DNA from: Pseudomonadota bacterium
GTDB lineage: Bacteria; Chloroflexota; UBA5177
Direction of reading: 5' to 3'
DNA: 64,000 bases
Assembly: GCA_021324655.1 (NCBI GenBank)
Contig: JAJPIP010000039.1
Location: forward strand, 1-64,000
In this document: positions 43,510 to 52,330 of the stretch, piece by piece
How positions within the stretch are numbered: position 1 is the stretch's first letter
How the letters are laid out: every line of letters begins with the position of its first letter
Position numbers and translations under genes: made by a program
The notes under the pieces: generated by a model
The model's database searches: none
What the model saw: only the letters and a program-made list of their open reading frames with translations
Told to the model about the DNA's origin: nothing

Positions 43510-44417
43510 GCCGGCCGTCTCGAGGCACTCTGCTCCTTCTCACCTCCGTCGCCGCCATCCTCTGTCTCATTCCGGCGGCCGTCGCCCACTCACAGCAGCC
43601 GATCGGCATTGTGATGTACAAGGGCATCTGCTTCCAGGTACCCGGCTACACGCACGTCGCCTGCCCGCCGACGCCGGTGCCGACGGCCCCGTCCATCTTT
43701 CCCGTCAAATCTCTCGCCGTCAACGGTAGCCTCACCAGCCCGTACGGAGTGAAGACGTACTCGGTCAGCATCACCTCGATGATCGCGTGTTTTCCGGAAG
43801 ACGAGCCGATTGACGTCGGAACGCTGGGAAGCCCCGGCGAAGCGGTCCTCTCACCGGCCACGCCCGGTCCTCTGCAGAGCCCGAACATGTACGTCGTGAC
43901 GCCGAACCCGCAGGGACAGGCGACGCTCAGCCTGGAGGTGTGGACGCAGCGCGTCGGACCGGAGGGAGTGGCGGTGCAGGCATACTGGCCCCGGGAAAAC
44001 GTCCTGCAGATCGTACCGGTCATCGCGGCGACGCTTCCGACCGTGGGCCCAGGTACCGCGACACCCACCGCGACCGCAGTGCCGGGCGGTCCGCTACCGA
44101 CCGCCACTGCCGTGCCCGTGCCGCTCTTCACACGGGTCTGTGTCAGTCCGCGCACGCTTCCGGTCGGAGGAACCGGCAACGCGTACGTCCAAACGGCACC
44201 CGGCGCGATCTGTACCTTCAACATCGCGTTTTCCGACGGCACGTCGCTCACAAGTCCGCCGGAACAGATCGGCAGCACCGGGGTTACCGGCATCAGCTTC
44301 TCCGTGCCGACGGACGCCACGGCCGGCACGGTGTCGGCGACCTGTACCCTCGGAACCGGCGCCAGCACGGCGGCGACTCCGGTCCCTATCGCTCCGACTC
44401 CGACTCCCGGCTCGTAA
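43506..44417 (+). CDS. Secreted Pro/Thr-rich protein of unknown function
   Basis: A 303-residue protein, GTG 43506 overlapping the ddl stop. A signal peptide (about 8-29, LLLLTSVAAILCLIPAAVAHS) is followed by two beta-rich regions separated by a linker dominated by Pro, Thr, Ala and Val. It has no enzyme motif. The coupling to ddl may reflect only co-transcription. Function is unknown; a cell-surface role is likely. Confidence 0.75.
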   Translation: MSRPSRGTLLLLTSVAAILCLIPAAVAHSQQPIGIVMYKGICFQVPGYTHVACPPTPVPTAPSIFPVKSLAVNGSLTSPYGVKTYSVSITSMIACFPEDEPIDVGTLGSPGEAVLSPATPGPLQSPNMYVVTPNPQGQATLSLEVWTQRVGPEGVAVQAYWPRENVLQIVPVIAATLPTVGPGTATPTATAVPGGPLPTATAVPVPLFTRVCVSPRTLPVGGTGNAYVQTAPGAICTFNIAFSDGTSLTSPPEQIGSTGVTGISFSVPTDATAGTVSATCTLGTGASTAATPVPIAPTPTPGS

Positions 44418-44518
44418 GCGAGAGCCGCCGCGTCGCGGCGATGACCTGGGATCGCCTGTGTACGCGCGTGTGATCCGATTTCTCTATCCACGCGTAGAGA
44501 CACGATGGAGGCAATGCC

Positions 44519-45637
44519 GTGCATCGTGTCGTAGTGCTCGTAGCGATCTTCCTCGCCTGGCTGAGTCCAGCGACCGGTCCGCGTTCGGCGGCAGCCGGCG
44601 GTCCTGACCTCAGTCGTCTCGTCCGACAGGGGACGGCCCTCGCCGGCCACGATCGGACGGCCGCTCTCTCCTACTTTCGCCGGCACGGACTGCACCCGGA
44701 GCTCGGGCTCGATGGGCGGACGATCACAGTTCGGGTTGGCGGCCGCGAGATCGCGATCCTGCCGTCCTCGGTCACCACTCAGCCCCTACGACGGCACGGT
44801 CTCTCGTCACGGCTGCGGCGACAGGACACGCCGACCTCCCGTCGCGCCATCGTTCTCGAGCCCTTCGCGACCGAGTTAGATCTCGGATCCAACGCCGGCG
44901 TCCCCGAAGTACAGGCATTGCAGTCACTGGGCTATACGGTCACAGCGCTCCGCGACAGTGCGGTCTCGCTCGCCACCATGGCCACCCTCGCCCAGTACTC
45001 AGTGGTGTACATGGAGACCCATTCCGGCGTTCTGTCGAGCGGCGACGCGGTGGTGGCGACCGCACAGACCGACACGACCGGGCTGGACGCGCTCTTCCAC
45101 GACGGCAGTGTCATACAGGTGACGGTGGCGGGCGATCCGACGAAGAAGCTCTACATCGGGATCACCGGCAAATACGTGACACAGCATCTCAACGCTTTCC
45201 CCACCCGCAGCCTTGTCTACCTCAACGGATGTGCGGTCCTGGCTGCCCCGCTGTTTTGGTCGGCGCTGCAGGCACGCGGCGTCTCGACTCTGGTGAGCTG
45301 GGACCACGACGCGATCGACTCGACGGAGGACGAAGCGGCGCGTCTCGTCTTTGAGGACCTCGCCGCCGGCAACACAGTCGTTACCGCCGTGAACGCGGCC
45401 CGGGCGAACGGACTCGGGACCAGTTTCGTGGACGGGACACAAGCACGCCTCGGCTTCCTCGGCGCCGGGTCCCTGACCCTGGCCGCGCCCGCCGTGCTGC
45501 CGGCCGATACCCCCACCGCGACTCCCACGGCGACGTCGGTCGCCAGGACAACCCACCGGCGGCATCGGCCGCCCTGTACACACCGCCGCAAAACTCGCTG
45601 CCGTCGTCACACGAAAAAACGACACAAGGGAGGATAA
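44519..45637 (+). CDS. Secreted protein with possible caspase-like His/Cys dyad
   Basis: A 372-residue protein starting GTG 44519 with GGAGG seven bases upstream. A signal peptide (about 1-26) is followed by a region (about 110-330) with alternating strands and helices. VVYMETHSGV contains His168 at the end of a strand, and LVYLNGCAVL contains Cys238 at the end of another. This arrangement is that of clan CD cysteine peptidases (caspase, gingipain, CHAT). Residues further on (GVSTLVSWDHDAID) fit that fold. The tail is very basic (HRRKTRCRRHTKKRHK). Peptidase activity is unproven. Confidence 0.7.
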   Translation: MHRVVVLVAIFLAWLSPATGPRSAAAGGPDLSRLVRQGTALAGHDRTAALSYFRRHGLHPELGLDGRTITVRVGGREIAILPSSVTTQPLRRHGLSSRLRRQDTPTSRRAIVLEPFATELDLGSNAGVPEVQALQSLGYTVTALRDSAVSLATMATLAQYSVVYMETHSGVLSSGDAVVATAQTDTTGLDALFHDGSVIQVTVAGDPTKKLYIGITGKYVTQHLNAFPTRSLVYLNGCAVLAAPLFWSALQARGVSTLVSWDHDAIDSTEDEAARLVFEDLAAGNTVVTAVNAARANGLGTSFVDGTQARLGFLGAGSLTLAAPAVLPADTPTATPTATSVARTTHRRHRPPCTHRRKTRCRRHTKKRHKGG

Positions 45638-45697
45638 GCAACGAGACGATACGCCGCCTTCACCGACATATCACAGGTTTATGCAAAGGAGTCACAG

Positions 45698-46564
45698 ATG
45701 AGCGAAGAAGACATGACTCGACAGCGGCAGGGCATGCAGACGTACCTGACGGCACGGGTCAGCCGGGCGAAGCTCCTGGCCACGCTTGGCGCGGGAACGA
45801 TTGCGGCAGCCGGCCTTCCGAGCCTCGCGTCCGCGCAGTCGAGCACGGAAACCGTCCAGGACATCATTAACATCGCCGATACGGCCGAGCATCTGGCCAT
45901 CACCCTGCTGACCGCCGCCGTCAACAATGCCTCGACCCTGGGCATCAGCGGGCTCGTGCTGGACGTCGTGCAGGCCGCCCTCGTGGAGGAGGTCTACCAC
46001 GCCGAGTTCCTGGAATCGGCCGGGGCCAAGACGCTTACCGACACCTTTACCGTCCCTGATCCCAAGATCCTGACCGACTTCACGACCTTCTTCAACACGG
46101 TGCAGACGCTCGAGACCGCCTTCGTCGGCGCCTACCTGGCTGCGGTCGGCGAGTTCACGAGTCTCAATCAACCGACGCTCGCCAAGTATGCGTTCGAGAT
46201 TGGCGCTGTCGAAGCCGAGCATCGGACGCTGGCGCGCGCGGCGCTCGCGCTGGCCAGCAGCAGCAACACGGCCGATGTGCCCCCGAACAACGTTGCCTTC
46301 GAGTCCCGGCCGTTCAACACCGTCGGCGACGCGGCCAAGGCCCTGCAGACTGCCGGGTTCATCGGCGGCAGCGGGACCCAGGTCACGTATCCCGGTACAT
46401 CCGCTGCTCTCACGGCGGCGGGCGCGATGGCATCCGCCGTGATGAACCAGACCGTGACCAATGCCACGCCCACTCGGGCCTATCCGGCACCGTCACATCA
46501 TCACGGCCGCCGGCACGCGGGCCGCAGTCACCACCACAGCGGCCCACGCCATGGCCGCCACTAA
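45698..46564 (+). CDS. Exported ferritin-like domain protein, His-rich tail
   Basis: A 288-residue protein with AAAGGAG before ATG 45698. A signal-like segment (SRAKLLATLGAGTIAAAGLPSLASA) precedes a four-helix ferritin-like domain. Carboxylate/His motifs are at DTAEHLAITLL, EEVYHAEFLESAG and EAEHRTLARAAL, which could form a di-iron site. The last 40 residues hold many His and Arg (SHHHGRRHAGRSHHH), probably binding metal. It is followed 20 bases later by a close paralogue. Confidence 0.85.
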   Translation: MSEEDMTRQRQGMQTYLTARVSRAKLLATLGAGTIAAAGLPSLASAQSSTETVQDIINIADTAEHLAITLLTAAVNNASTLGISGLVLDVVQAALVEEVYHAEFLESAGAKTLTDTFTVPDPKILTDFTTFFNTVQTLETAFVGAYLAAVGEFTSLNQPTLAKYAFEIGAVEAEHRTLARAALALASSSNTADVPPNNVAFESRPFNTVGDAAKALQTAGFIGGSGTQVTYPGTSAALTAAGAMASAVMNQTVTNATPTRAYPAPSHHHGRRHAGRSHHHSGPRHGRH

Positions 46565-46584
46565 ACAGAGGGAAGGAGCTGGAC

Positions 46585-47349
46585 GTGACTGACGAGATGA
46601 ATTCGAACTACGAAGCCGCCATGCGGCGCTACCTCGGCTCGCAGGTCAGCCGGGCGAAAGTCCTTGCTGGTGCCGGAGTCGGGCTTGCCCTCGCCGCCGT
46701 GCCCTCGATCGCCGGCGCTCAGACGCCCGCCGTCGAGCAGACGGCGGACATCATCAACATCGCCGATACGGCCGAGCATCTGGCCATCACCCTGCTGACC
46801 GCGGCGGTCAACAATGCCTCGACACTCAATCTGAATGGGCTCGTGCTCCAGATCGTGCAGGCCGCCCTCGCGGAGGAGGTCTACCACGCCGAGTTCCTGG
46901 AATCAGCGGGGGCCAAGACGCTTACCGATACCTTCACGGTGCCTGATCCCAAGATCCTGACCGACTTCACGACGTTCTTCAACACGGTTCAAACTCTGGA
47001 GACGGCGTTCGTGGCGGCGTACTTGCGGGCCTCGTACGAGTTCTCCGCGGCGGGCAACGCGCAGCTCGCGCAATACGCCATGGAAATCGGCGGTGTCGAG
47101 GCGGAGCATCGGGCCCTGGCTCGCGCTGCACTGGCGCTCGCCAGCAGCAGCAACACGGCCGATGTGCCGCCGAATAACGTCGCCTTCGAGTCCGACCTCT
47201 TCAATTCCGTCGCGGATGCCGCGAAGGCACTGCAAGCAGCCGGATTCATTGGCGGCAGCGGGACCCAGGTCACCTACCCCGGAACGGCCGCCGCTCTATC
47301 GGCTGCCGGCGCCATGGCGTCGGCCGTCACCAATCAGAAGCCGACGTAA
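46585..47349 (+). CDS. Exported ferritin-like domain protein, second copy
   Basis: A 254-residue paralogue of the preceding gene, GTG 46585 after GGAAGGAG. The signal-like segment (SRAKVLAGAGVGLALAAVPSIAGA) and the ferritin-like motifs (DTAEHLAITLL, EEVYHAEFLESAG, EAEHRALARAAL) are the same, and several blocks are identical at DNA level, showing a recent tandem duplication or gene conversion. It lacks the His-rich tail. A strong terminator follows. Confidence 0.85.
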   Translation: MTDEMNSNYEAAMRRYLGSQVSRAKVLAGAGVGLALAAVPSIAGAQTPAVEQTADIINIADTAEHLAITLLTAAVNNASTLNLNGLVLQIVQAALAEEVYHAEFLESAGAKTLTDTFTVPDPKILTDFTTFFNTVQTLETAFVAAYLRASYEFSAAGNAQLAQYAMEIGGVEAEHRALARAALALASSSNTADVPPNNVAFESDLFNSVADAAKALQAAGFIGGSGTQVTYPGTAAALSAAGAMASAVTNQKPT

Positions 47350-47373
47350 CCCCTTCCGGCCGGAGAAGACGAG

Positions 47374-47400
47374 GGAGCCCCGCCGGTTCGGCGGGGCTCC
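47374..47400. terminator. Bidirectional terminator
   Basis: A perfect 11-base stem (GGAGCCCCGCC at 47374-47384 with its complement at 47390-47400) and a 5-base loop lie between the convergent ferritin-like and glycosyltransferase genes. Confidence 0.85.
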
Positions 47401-47418
47401 TTCCGCGTGTGAGCCCGC

Positions 47419-48351
47419 CTACGCCTCGCTGACCCGCTGGTCGTCGTCCGGCATGCTAGCCGAAACGGCCGTGCCGGCGGCACCGGGCAGGACCGATCGA
47501 TCGGACGCGCGGCGCCGGTGAGCGTGCCCACCGTGAGGGCGCGCGGACCGGCGCTCAACACCGTCCCAGCCGAAGCCGGGCCGCGGGTCGCTGGCGATGC
47601 CGGGAGCCCGGCGATCGATGCGCGATTCGAACAGGATCGTCTTGAGCACGCGCAGGCCGTCGCTCCAGGCGCGTAGGTTACTCGAGCCGTGGACACGCTG
47701 CCCTTCATGACTCGGCACCTCGAAGATGACGAGACCGGCTTTCGCGGCACGGATCGAGATGAGCGTCTCGACCTCGAACCCGTCGCAATCCACATTGAGG
47801 TGCGGCAGGCAATCGCGCCAGAAGGCGACGTAGCCATAGCAGAGATCGGTATAGCGCGCGCCATAAAGGAGGTTCACGAGGCGGCAGAGACCATGATTGC
47901 CCATCGCACGGAGGTGGGTCAGATCGGTGCTGCCGCCACCCGACGCGAAGCGGCTCCCCTTGGCCAGGTCGGCGCCCGTCAGCAGGGCCGCGACGAAGCG
48001 CGGCACCTCGGCCGGGTCGGTCGATCCGTCGGCGTCGAGCATCGCCACGATCTCGCCGCGCGAGGCGGCAAATCCGCAGGCGAGGGCATTCCCTTTCCCC
48101 CGGCCCGTCTGGCGGACGATCTTGATGTCCGGGCGCAACTGCTGTGCAACCTCCACCGTCCCGTCGGTGGACCCCCCATCGACCAGGATGACTTCAAAGA
48201 CATCCGCCGGCATGCGCGTCAGCACGTACGGAAGATTTCTTGCCTCGTTGAGCGCCGGTATGACGACGCTGACCGCCGGCTTCTCGCCGTGCAGGGCACG
48301 CCGCGCCGGTAGCAACTGGGCCGCCGGCCCTACCTTGAACACCATGGTCAA
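47419..48351 (-). CDS. Family 2 glycosyltransferase
   Basis: A 310-residue cytoplasmic protein with a GT-A fold: VSVVIPALNEARNLPYVL at the start of the domain, ILVDGGSTDGTVEVA, the DxD motif in AMLDADGSTDP, and RGKGNALACGFAASRG. The segment TDLCYGYVAFWRD is typical of polyprenyl-phosphate sugar transferases of the DPM1/DPG synthase type. No C-terminal membrane helices are visible. The last 60 residues are basic and of low complexity. The donor and acceptor are unknown. Confidence 0.9.
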   Translation of the reverse strand: MTMVFKVGPAAQLLPARRALHGEKPAVSVVIPALNEARNLPYVLTRMPADVFEVILVDGGSTDGTVEVAQQLRPDIKIVRQTGRGKGNALACGFAASRGEIVAMLDADGSTDPAEVPRFVAALLTGADLAKGSRFASGGGSTDLTHLRAMGNHGLCRLVNLLYGARYTDLCYGYVAFWRDCLPHLNVDCDGFEVETLISIRAAKAGLVIFEVPSHEGQRVHGSSNLRAWSDGLRVLKTILFESRIDRRAPGIASDPRPGFGWDGVERRSARPHGGHAHRRRASDRSVLPGAAGTAVSASMPDDDQRVSEA

Positions 48352-48530
48352 CCCCCCAACGCGCAGTATGCGGGCGATTTCCTTGTGGGCCTATGGTCAT
48401 TCGGCCCATCTGGAAAGGGGTGTTTAGTCCTGTTCACACGCCGGCGGGAGGCGCATTCCGCCCCGTACTTCCCGTGTGTATATTGCGGGTGCACGGATGC
48501 CGCGACAACGGACGGAGCAGGGAGGCAGCC

Positions 48531-49475
48531 ATGACAACTATGGGACGCACCATTCACGTCAACCGCAACCAGCGACACCTGGCCTGGGATAAGTCCATCC
48601 AGCCCGTTGTGCGAATCGAATCGGGCGATGTCGTCGAGTTCGACATGCCGGAGTCCTCGGGCGGCCAGGTCGGCCCGGACAGCACCGTGCAGACCATTCG
48701 CGATCTGGACTTCACCCAGGTTGATCCCGTGAACGGCCCCGTGTACGTAGAAGGGGCCAAACCAGGCGATACCCTTCAGATCGACATTCTGGACCTTCAA
48801 CCGGCGGACTGGGGTTGGACGGCCATCGTCCCGGGCTTCGGGCTCCTCGCGGACGAGTTTCCCGATCCTGCTATCAAGGTCTGGCACTTCGAGGACGGCT
48901 CGGCGGAGTTCGCGCCGGGGATTCGCATTCCCCTCGAACCGTTCTGCGGGGAGACCGGAGTCGCGCCCGGCGAGGAGGGCGCCCTGTCCACGATTCCGCC
49001 GTACAGCACCGGCGGCAACATGGATACCAAACACCTCACGAAAGGCGCCACCCTCTATCTACCGGTCCAGACCGACGGGGCCCTCTTCTCCATGGGGGAC
49101 GGGCACGCCGCGCAGGGCGACGGTGAGGTGTGTGGCGTGGCCATTGAGACGCCGATGCGGGCGACGGTGCGTCTGACCGTTCGGACCGACCATCCAGTGG
49201 AGCAGCCGCAATTTCTGACTGCCGGTCCGCTCAACCGGCGCACCAATACGGCACCTTATTACGCGACGGACGGAGTTGATCCCGACCTGATGGAGGCGGC
49301 GCGGAAGGCGGTTCGCAGCATGATCAAGTATCTGCAGCGGACGTATGACCTGTCACGCGACGATGCCTACATGCTGTGCAGCGTGGCTGCCGACCTCAAG
49401 ATTTGCGAGATTGTCGACGCGCCGCACTGGCTGGTGGGCGCCTTCCTGCCGCAAAGCATCTTCCAGCAGCGCTAA
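48531..49475 (+). CDS. Acetamidase/formamidase family protein
   Basis: A 314-residue protein from ATG 48531, preceded by GGGAGGC; a longer upstream frame is not needed. Family motifs are FSMGDGHAAQGDGEVCGVAIE and STGGNMDTKHLTKG, with GPVYVEGAKPGDTLQIDI near the N-terminus. The enzymes release ammonia from formamide or acetamide. It is followed 36 bases later by an amino-acid permease gene, which suggests nitrogen scavenging. Formamide can arise in one branch of histidine degradation, but here FtcD provides another route. Confidence 0.92.
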   Translation: MTTMGRTIHVNRNQRHLAWDKSIQPVVRIESGDVVEFDMPESSGGQVGPDSTVQTIRDLDFTQVDPVNGPVYVEGAKPGDTLQIDILDLQPADWGWTAIVPGFGLLADEFPDPAIKVWHFEDGSAEFAPGIRIPLEPFCGETGVAPGEEGALSTIPPYSTGGNMDTKHLTKGATLYLPVQTDGALFSMGDGHAAQGDGEVCGVAIETPMRATVRLTVRTDHPVEQPQFLTAGPLNRRTNTAPYYATDGVDPDLMEAARKAVRSMIKYLQRTYDLSRDDAYMLCSVAADLKICEIVDAPHWLVGAFLPQSIFQQR

Positions 49476-49511
49476 TCTCGCTTCTCGTCTCATCGCGTAC
49501 AGGAGTGTCCC

Positions 49512-50972
49512 ATGACTCACGACGCGACGTCTGCGCCCGAGGTGTCACCCTACGTTTCCGCCGAGCGCGAATTGGAAGCCCTTGGATACAAGCAGGAGCT
49601 AAACCGGGGTCTTTCCGTCATCGGCACGATCGCTCTGTCCCTCTCCGACATCACGCCCACCGCATCTCTGTTGGTCATCGGACCTGTGGTGATCGCCACA
49701 GCCGGCACCGCATCGGTCTGGTCCTATCTGCTGGGCGGATTCATTGCTCTCAACGTCGCTCTCTGCATGGGTGAGTTGGGGTCGATGTTCCCCGTCGCAG
49801 GCGGACTGTACTCGATCGTGACACGCGTGCTGGGACGTCCCATCGGCTTCCTCGCTCTGCTCGACTACGTCGGACAGGCCGTGTTCTTACCGGCGAGTAT
49901 CGCGCTCGGCATCGGTACCTATATCAGCTCGCTCTTTCCGACGATCAGTACCAACGTGGCCGCCACCGTCATCATGGTCGCCGTCACTCTCATCGCGCTG
50001 ATTCGGATCAATCAGAACGCGATCATCACCGGGATCTTTCTGCTGCTGGAGTTGGCAGTCGTCTCGAGCATGGCGGTCGCCGGATTCACGCACTGGCGCC
50101 AGCCGTTTTCGATCCTCAGCCACCCCGTCATGACGAACGGACGCGGCGGGCTGACCGGCGTCGGCGTCAGTCTCGTCATCGCGGCCATCGCGACGGCGCT
50201 GTTCTCGGTCAACGGCTATGACAGCGCCATCAATTTCTCTGAAGAGACGGAAGGGGAGGCCTCGCACGTTGGACAGGCCGTGGTGATCGCGGCCTCGACC
50301 GGCATCTTTTTCGAGTTGGTTCCGTTCATTGCCATCGTCTTCGGCGCCGGCTCCCTGGCCGCCTTCCTGGCATCCGCGACACCGTTGACCGATGCCGTCG
50401 GCGGCGCCTTCGGCTCCGGCTTCAAGAACGTGGTGACCGTCGGCGCGATCATCGCCATCTTCAACGCCTCGCTGGCCATTACGCTTCAATTCGCCCGCGT
50501 GATGTTTGCCAGCGGACGCGACCGCGCGTGGCCGGGTCCGATCAGCGACGCGTTCGCTCAGGTCTGGGGCGCAACCAGGGCTCCCTGGGTCGCAACTCTC
50601 TTTGTGGGAGTCCTCGCTTCGGCCCTGTGTCTCCAGGGCAAACTTGCCACGGTCGTCACTTTCACCGCCGTGCTGATCATCGTCCTGTATGCTCTGATCG
50701 CGATTTCTGCCCTGGTCAGCCACCGGACGCAGAGGCAGTTGCCACGCCCCTGGCGTATGCCGCTCTTCCCTATTCCTCCGATCATCGCCCTCGCCGGAGT
50801 GGGTATCGCCCTGAGCCAGCAGAAAGTGAGCGACCTGCTCATCGTGCTCGGCATCTTCGTGGCGGGCGCAATCTACTATGGTCTGTTCATTTACCCGCGT
50901 CAGGATCGCTACTGGTACATGACAACCAACCCCGAGGCTGAGCTCGCGGCCCTGGACAACGAGTCGGTGTAA
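49512..50972 (+). CDS. APC-family amino-acid permease
   Basis: A 486-residue membrane protein with about twelve hydrophobic segments. The first helices read LSVIGTIALSLSDITPTASLLVIGP and IALNVALCMGELGSMFPVAGGLYSIV; the latter contains the conserved ELGSMFPVAGG segment of the amino acid-polyamine-organocation superfamily. It is probably co-transcribed with the formamidase gene. The substrate is likely an amino acid or amine. Confidence 0.92.
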   Translation: MTHDATSAPEVSPYVSAERELEALGYKQELNRGLSVIGTIALSLSDITPTASLLVIGPVVIATAGTASVWSYLLGGFIALNVALCMGELGSMFPVAGGLYSIVTRVLGRPIGFLALLDYVGQAVFLPASIALGIGTYISSLFPTISTNVAATVIMVAVTLIALIRINQNAIITGIFLLLELAVVSSMAVAGFTHWRQPFSILSHPVMTNGRGGLTGVGVSLVIAAIATALFSVNGYDSAINFSEETEGEASHVGQAVVIAASTGIFFELVPFIAIVFGAGSLAAFLASATPLTDAVGGAFGSGFKNVVTVGAIIAIFNASLAITLQFARVMFASGRDRAWPGPISDAFAQVWGATRAPWVATLFVGVLASALCLQGKLATVVTFTAVLIIVLYALIAISALVSHRTQRQLPRPWRMPLFPIPPIIALAGVGIALSQQKVSDLLIVLGIFVAGAIYYGLFIYPRQDRYWYMTTNPEAELAALDNESV

Positions 50973-50993
50973 AAAACGCCGGGCTCGTTGTCC

Positions 50994-51557
50994 TCATGCG
51001 GGCATCGCAGGCCTGGAACGGCGCCGATAAGCGCGCGTTTTGGCTCGGTTGCCGCACTCCGCCATCGAACACCACGCTCCGGACCGGTTCTTCGAGCGAT
51101 CGTAGAACACCCAGCGGCAGGTGTCATCGCGACACGCCTTGAGACGCTGCCATGTGCCGGCCTGCATCGCCTCATACACGTCGGCAAGAAGGCGCCCCAT
51201 GGCTCCCGGCACTCCACCCAACGTCGTCACCAATTGCCCTCCATCAGGCGCAAGGCGGATGTGGACGCCGGCATCGGCCGCGGCGCGATTCAGAAAGTCC
51301 CAACTCTCCGGCGACGCGGTCCCGTGATTGTTGGCGAAAGCCAGGTCACGCAGGGCGGCGCGGACCCTGCGTGCCAGAGCGACGTCGTTCGCTCCGGTGG
51401 GTTCGGTCTCCGCCAGTACACCCCACTCGACCAGCCAGGATCGGAGCGCATCCGGCGTCCTGAGGTCGTCCGTTCGGTTCTCTAGATCCTCTGAATTAAT
51501 GAAGGCCTGAATTCGACGCAGGGCGCCGGGCGCCTTCGAATCGCTCTCATCCACCAT
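50994..51557 (-). CDS. CGNR zinc-finger (ABATE domain) protein
   Basis: A 187-residue protein starting MVDESDSKAPGALRRIQAF. The N-terminal ABATE-like region (INSEDLENRTDDLRTPDALRSWL) is followed by the C-terminal CGNR domain with Cys residues in CRDDTCRWVFYDRSKNRSGAWCSM and the eponymous CGNRAKTRAYRRR. These proteins are regarded as stress-induced transcription regulators. It sits on the far side of a striking inverted repeat from the unknown gene at 51815. Confidence 0.93.
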   Translation of the reverse strand: MVDESDSKAPGALRRIQAFINSEDLENRTDDLRTPDALRSWLVEWGVLAETEPTGANDVALARRVRAALRDLAFANNHGTASPESWDFLNRAAADAGVHIRLAPDGGQLVTTLGGVPGAMGRLLADVYEAMQAGTWQRLKACRDDTCRWVFYDRSKNRSGAWCSMAECGNRAKTRAYRRRSRPAMPA

Positions 51558-51697
51558 GATCTCTGAATCACTCGTCTTTTATTGTCCTCTCCGCACCCTG
51601 CGACCGCCAAGCGCGCCAGGTGGCGCCGCTCGGCCTCGCGGAGGAGCTCCTCGCGCCGCAGCCGAGCCATCTCCGCCGTCATTACTGCCCACCACAT
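51482..51697 (-). CDS. Possible small protein overlapping the CGNR gene start
   Basis: A 71-codon frame from ATG 51697, with AGGAAGGAG about eight bases upstream. The first half (MWWAVMTAEMARLRREELL and onwards) is an amphipathic, charged helix like other tiny high-GC bacterial proteins; the second half is less convincing. It overlaps the CGNR frame by 76 bases. It could serve as a translated leader coupling to the CGNR gene. Confidence 0.35.
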   Translation of the reverse strand: MWWAVMTAEMARLRREELLREAERRHLARLAVAGCGEDNKRRVIQRSWWMRAIRRRPAPCVEFRPSLIQRI

Positions 51698-51749
51698 CGA
51701 GAGCTCCTTCCTGCTCACCCCGTCTCGACACCGCCAAAACTACTATGGA

Positions 51750-51787
51750 GGTGTTGCAACACCATCATAATTGGTATGATGGTGTTG
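51750..51787. promoter_or_regulatory. Divergent operator-promoter with perfect inverted repeats
   Basis: CAACACCATCATA (51757-51769) is repeated in perfect inversion at 51775-51787 with a 5-base spacer. The left arm also forms a second perfect palindrome with GGTGTTG (51750-51756). On both strands the inner part of the repeat reads TATGAT, a good -10, so promoters for both directions may lie within it. On the minus strand TTGCTC lies 17 bases upstream of that -10. Confidence 0.7.
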
Positions 51788-51814
51788 AGCAAGCAGAATA
51801 GCAGGAGGTTCGAT

Positions 51815-52234
51815 ATGCATAGCCCGCTGCACGCCTTGGCCGCCGCGGTTCCGGGAGCGCACCGTGAACGCGCGACCCTCGCCGATTTGCAGAACGTCAT
51901 CGACCGGTTGGACGCGACGTTGAGAACAGCCGGGGCGGGACGGAGGCCGCTACTCGACGTCGCCAACGAAGTAGGGCCGGCGACCCGTATCCTGTCGGCG
52001 CTCGCTGCCGATCATCGGCGGCTTCGGGGGCGATCCCCGGCCGTGCGGATTGCCGAGGCCGCTGTCTGCGACGCTTTGTCCCTTGAGTACCAAACTCGGC
52101 CGATGGGCAGATACCTGCCCGATCAGTACCTGCGACGCCGGCTATGGGACGTCGTCAGGAAGATGCAGCGTGCCTGCATTACCCTCCGCTGGGAACAAGT
52201 GCGACGTTCATCCAGCGTCACCGCTCCTTGGTAG
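51815..52234 (+). CDS. Unknown protein opposite the CGNR gene
   Basis: A 139-residue protein starting at ATG 51815 with GCAGGAGG upstream. It is mostly helical and contains LDATLRTAGAGRRPLLDVAN and LSALAADHRRLRGRSPAVRIAE, with a C-terminus rich in Arg and Trp. It has no signal peptide, membrane helix or known motif. Sharing an operator-like region with the CGNR gene suggests joint regulation. Function is unknown. Confidence 0.7.
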   Translation: MHSPLHALAAAVPGAHRERATLADLQNVIDRLDATLRTAGAGRRPLLDVANEVGPATRILSALAADHRRLRGRSPAVRIAEAAVCDALSLEYQTRPMGRYLPDQYLRRRLWDVVRKMQRACITLRWEQVRRSSSVTAPW

Positions 52235-52330
52235 TCGAGATTCCGATTCGCGGCAGCGGTGGCGCCTGATTAACTCCGAACCCGCCCCTCTCCGGCGGCG
52301 CACCAAACATAGGACGCGGGTCGCTGCCCA

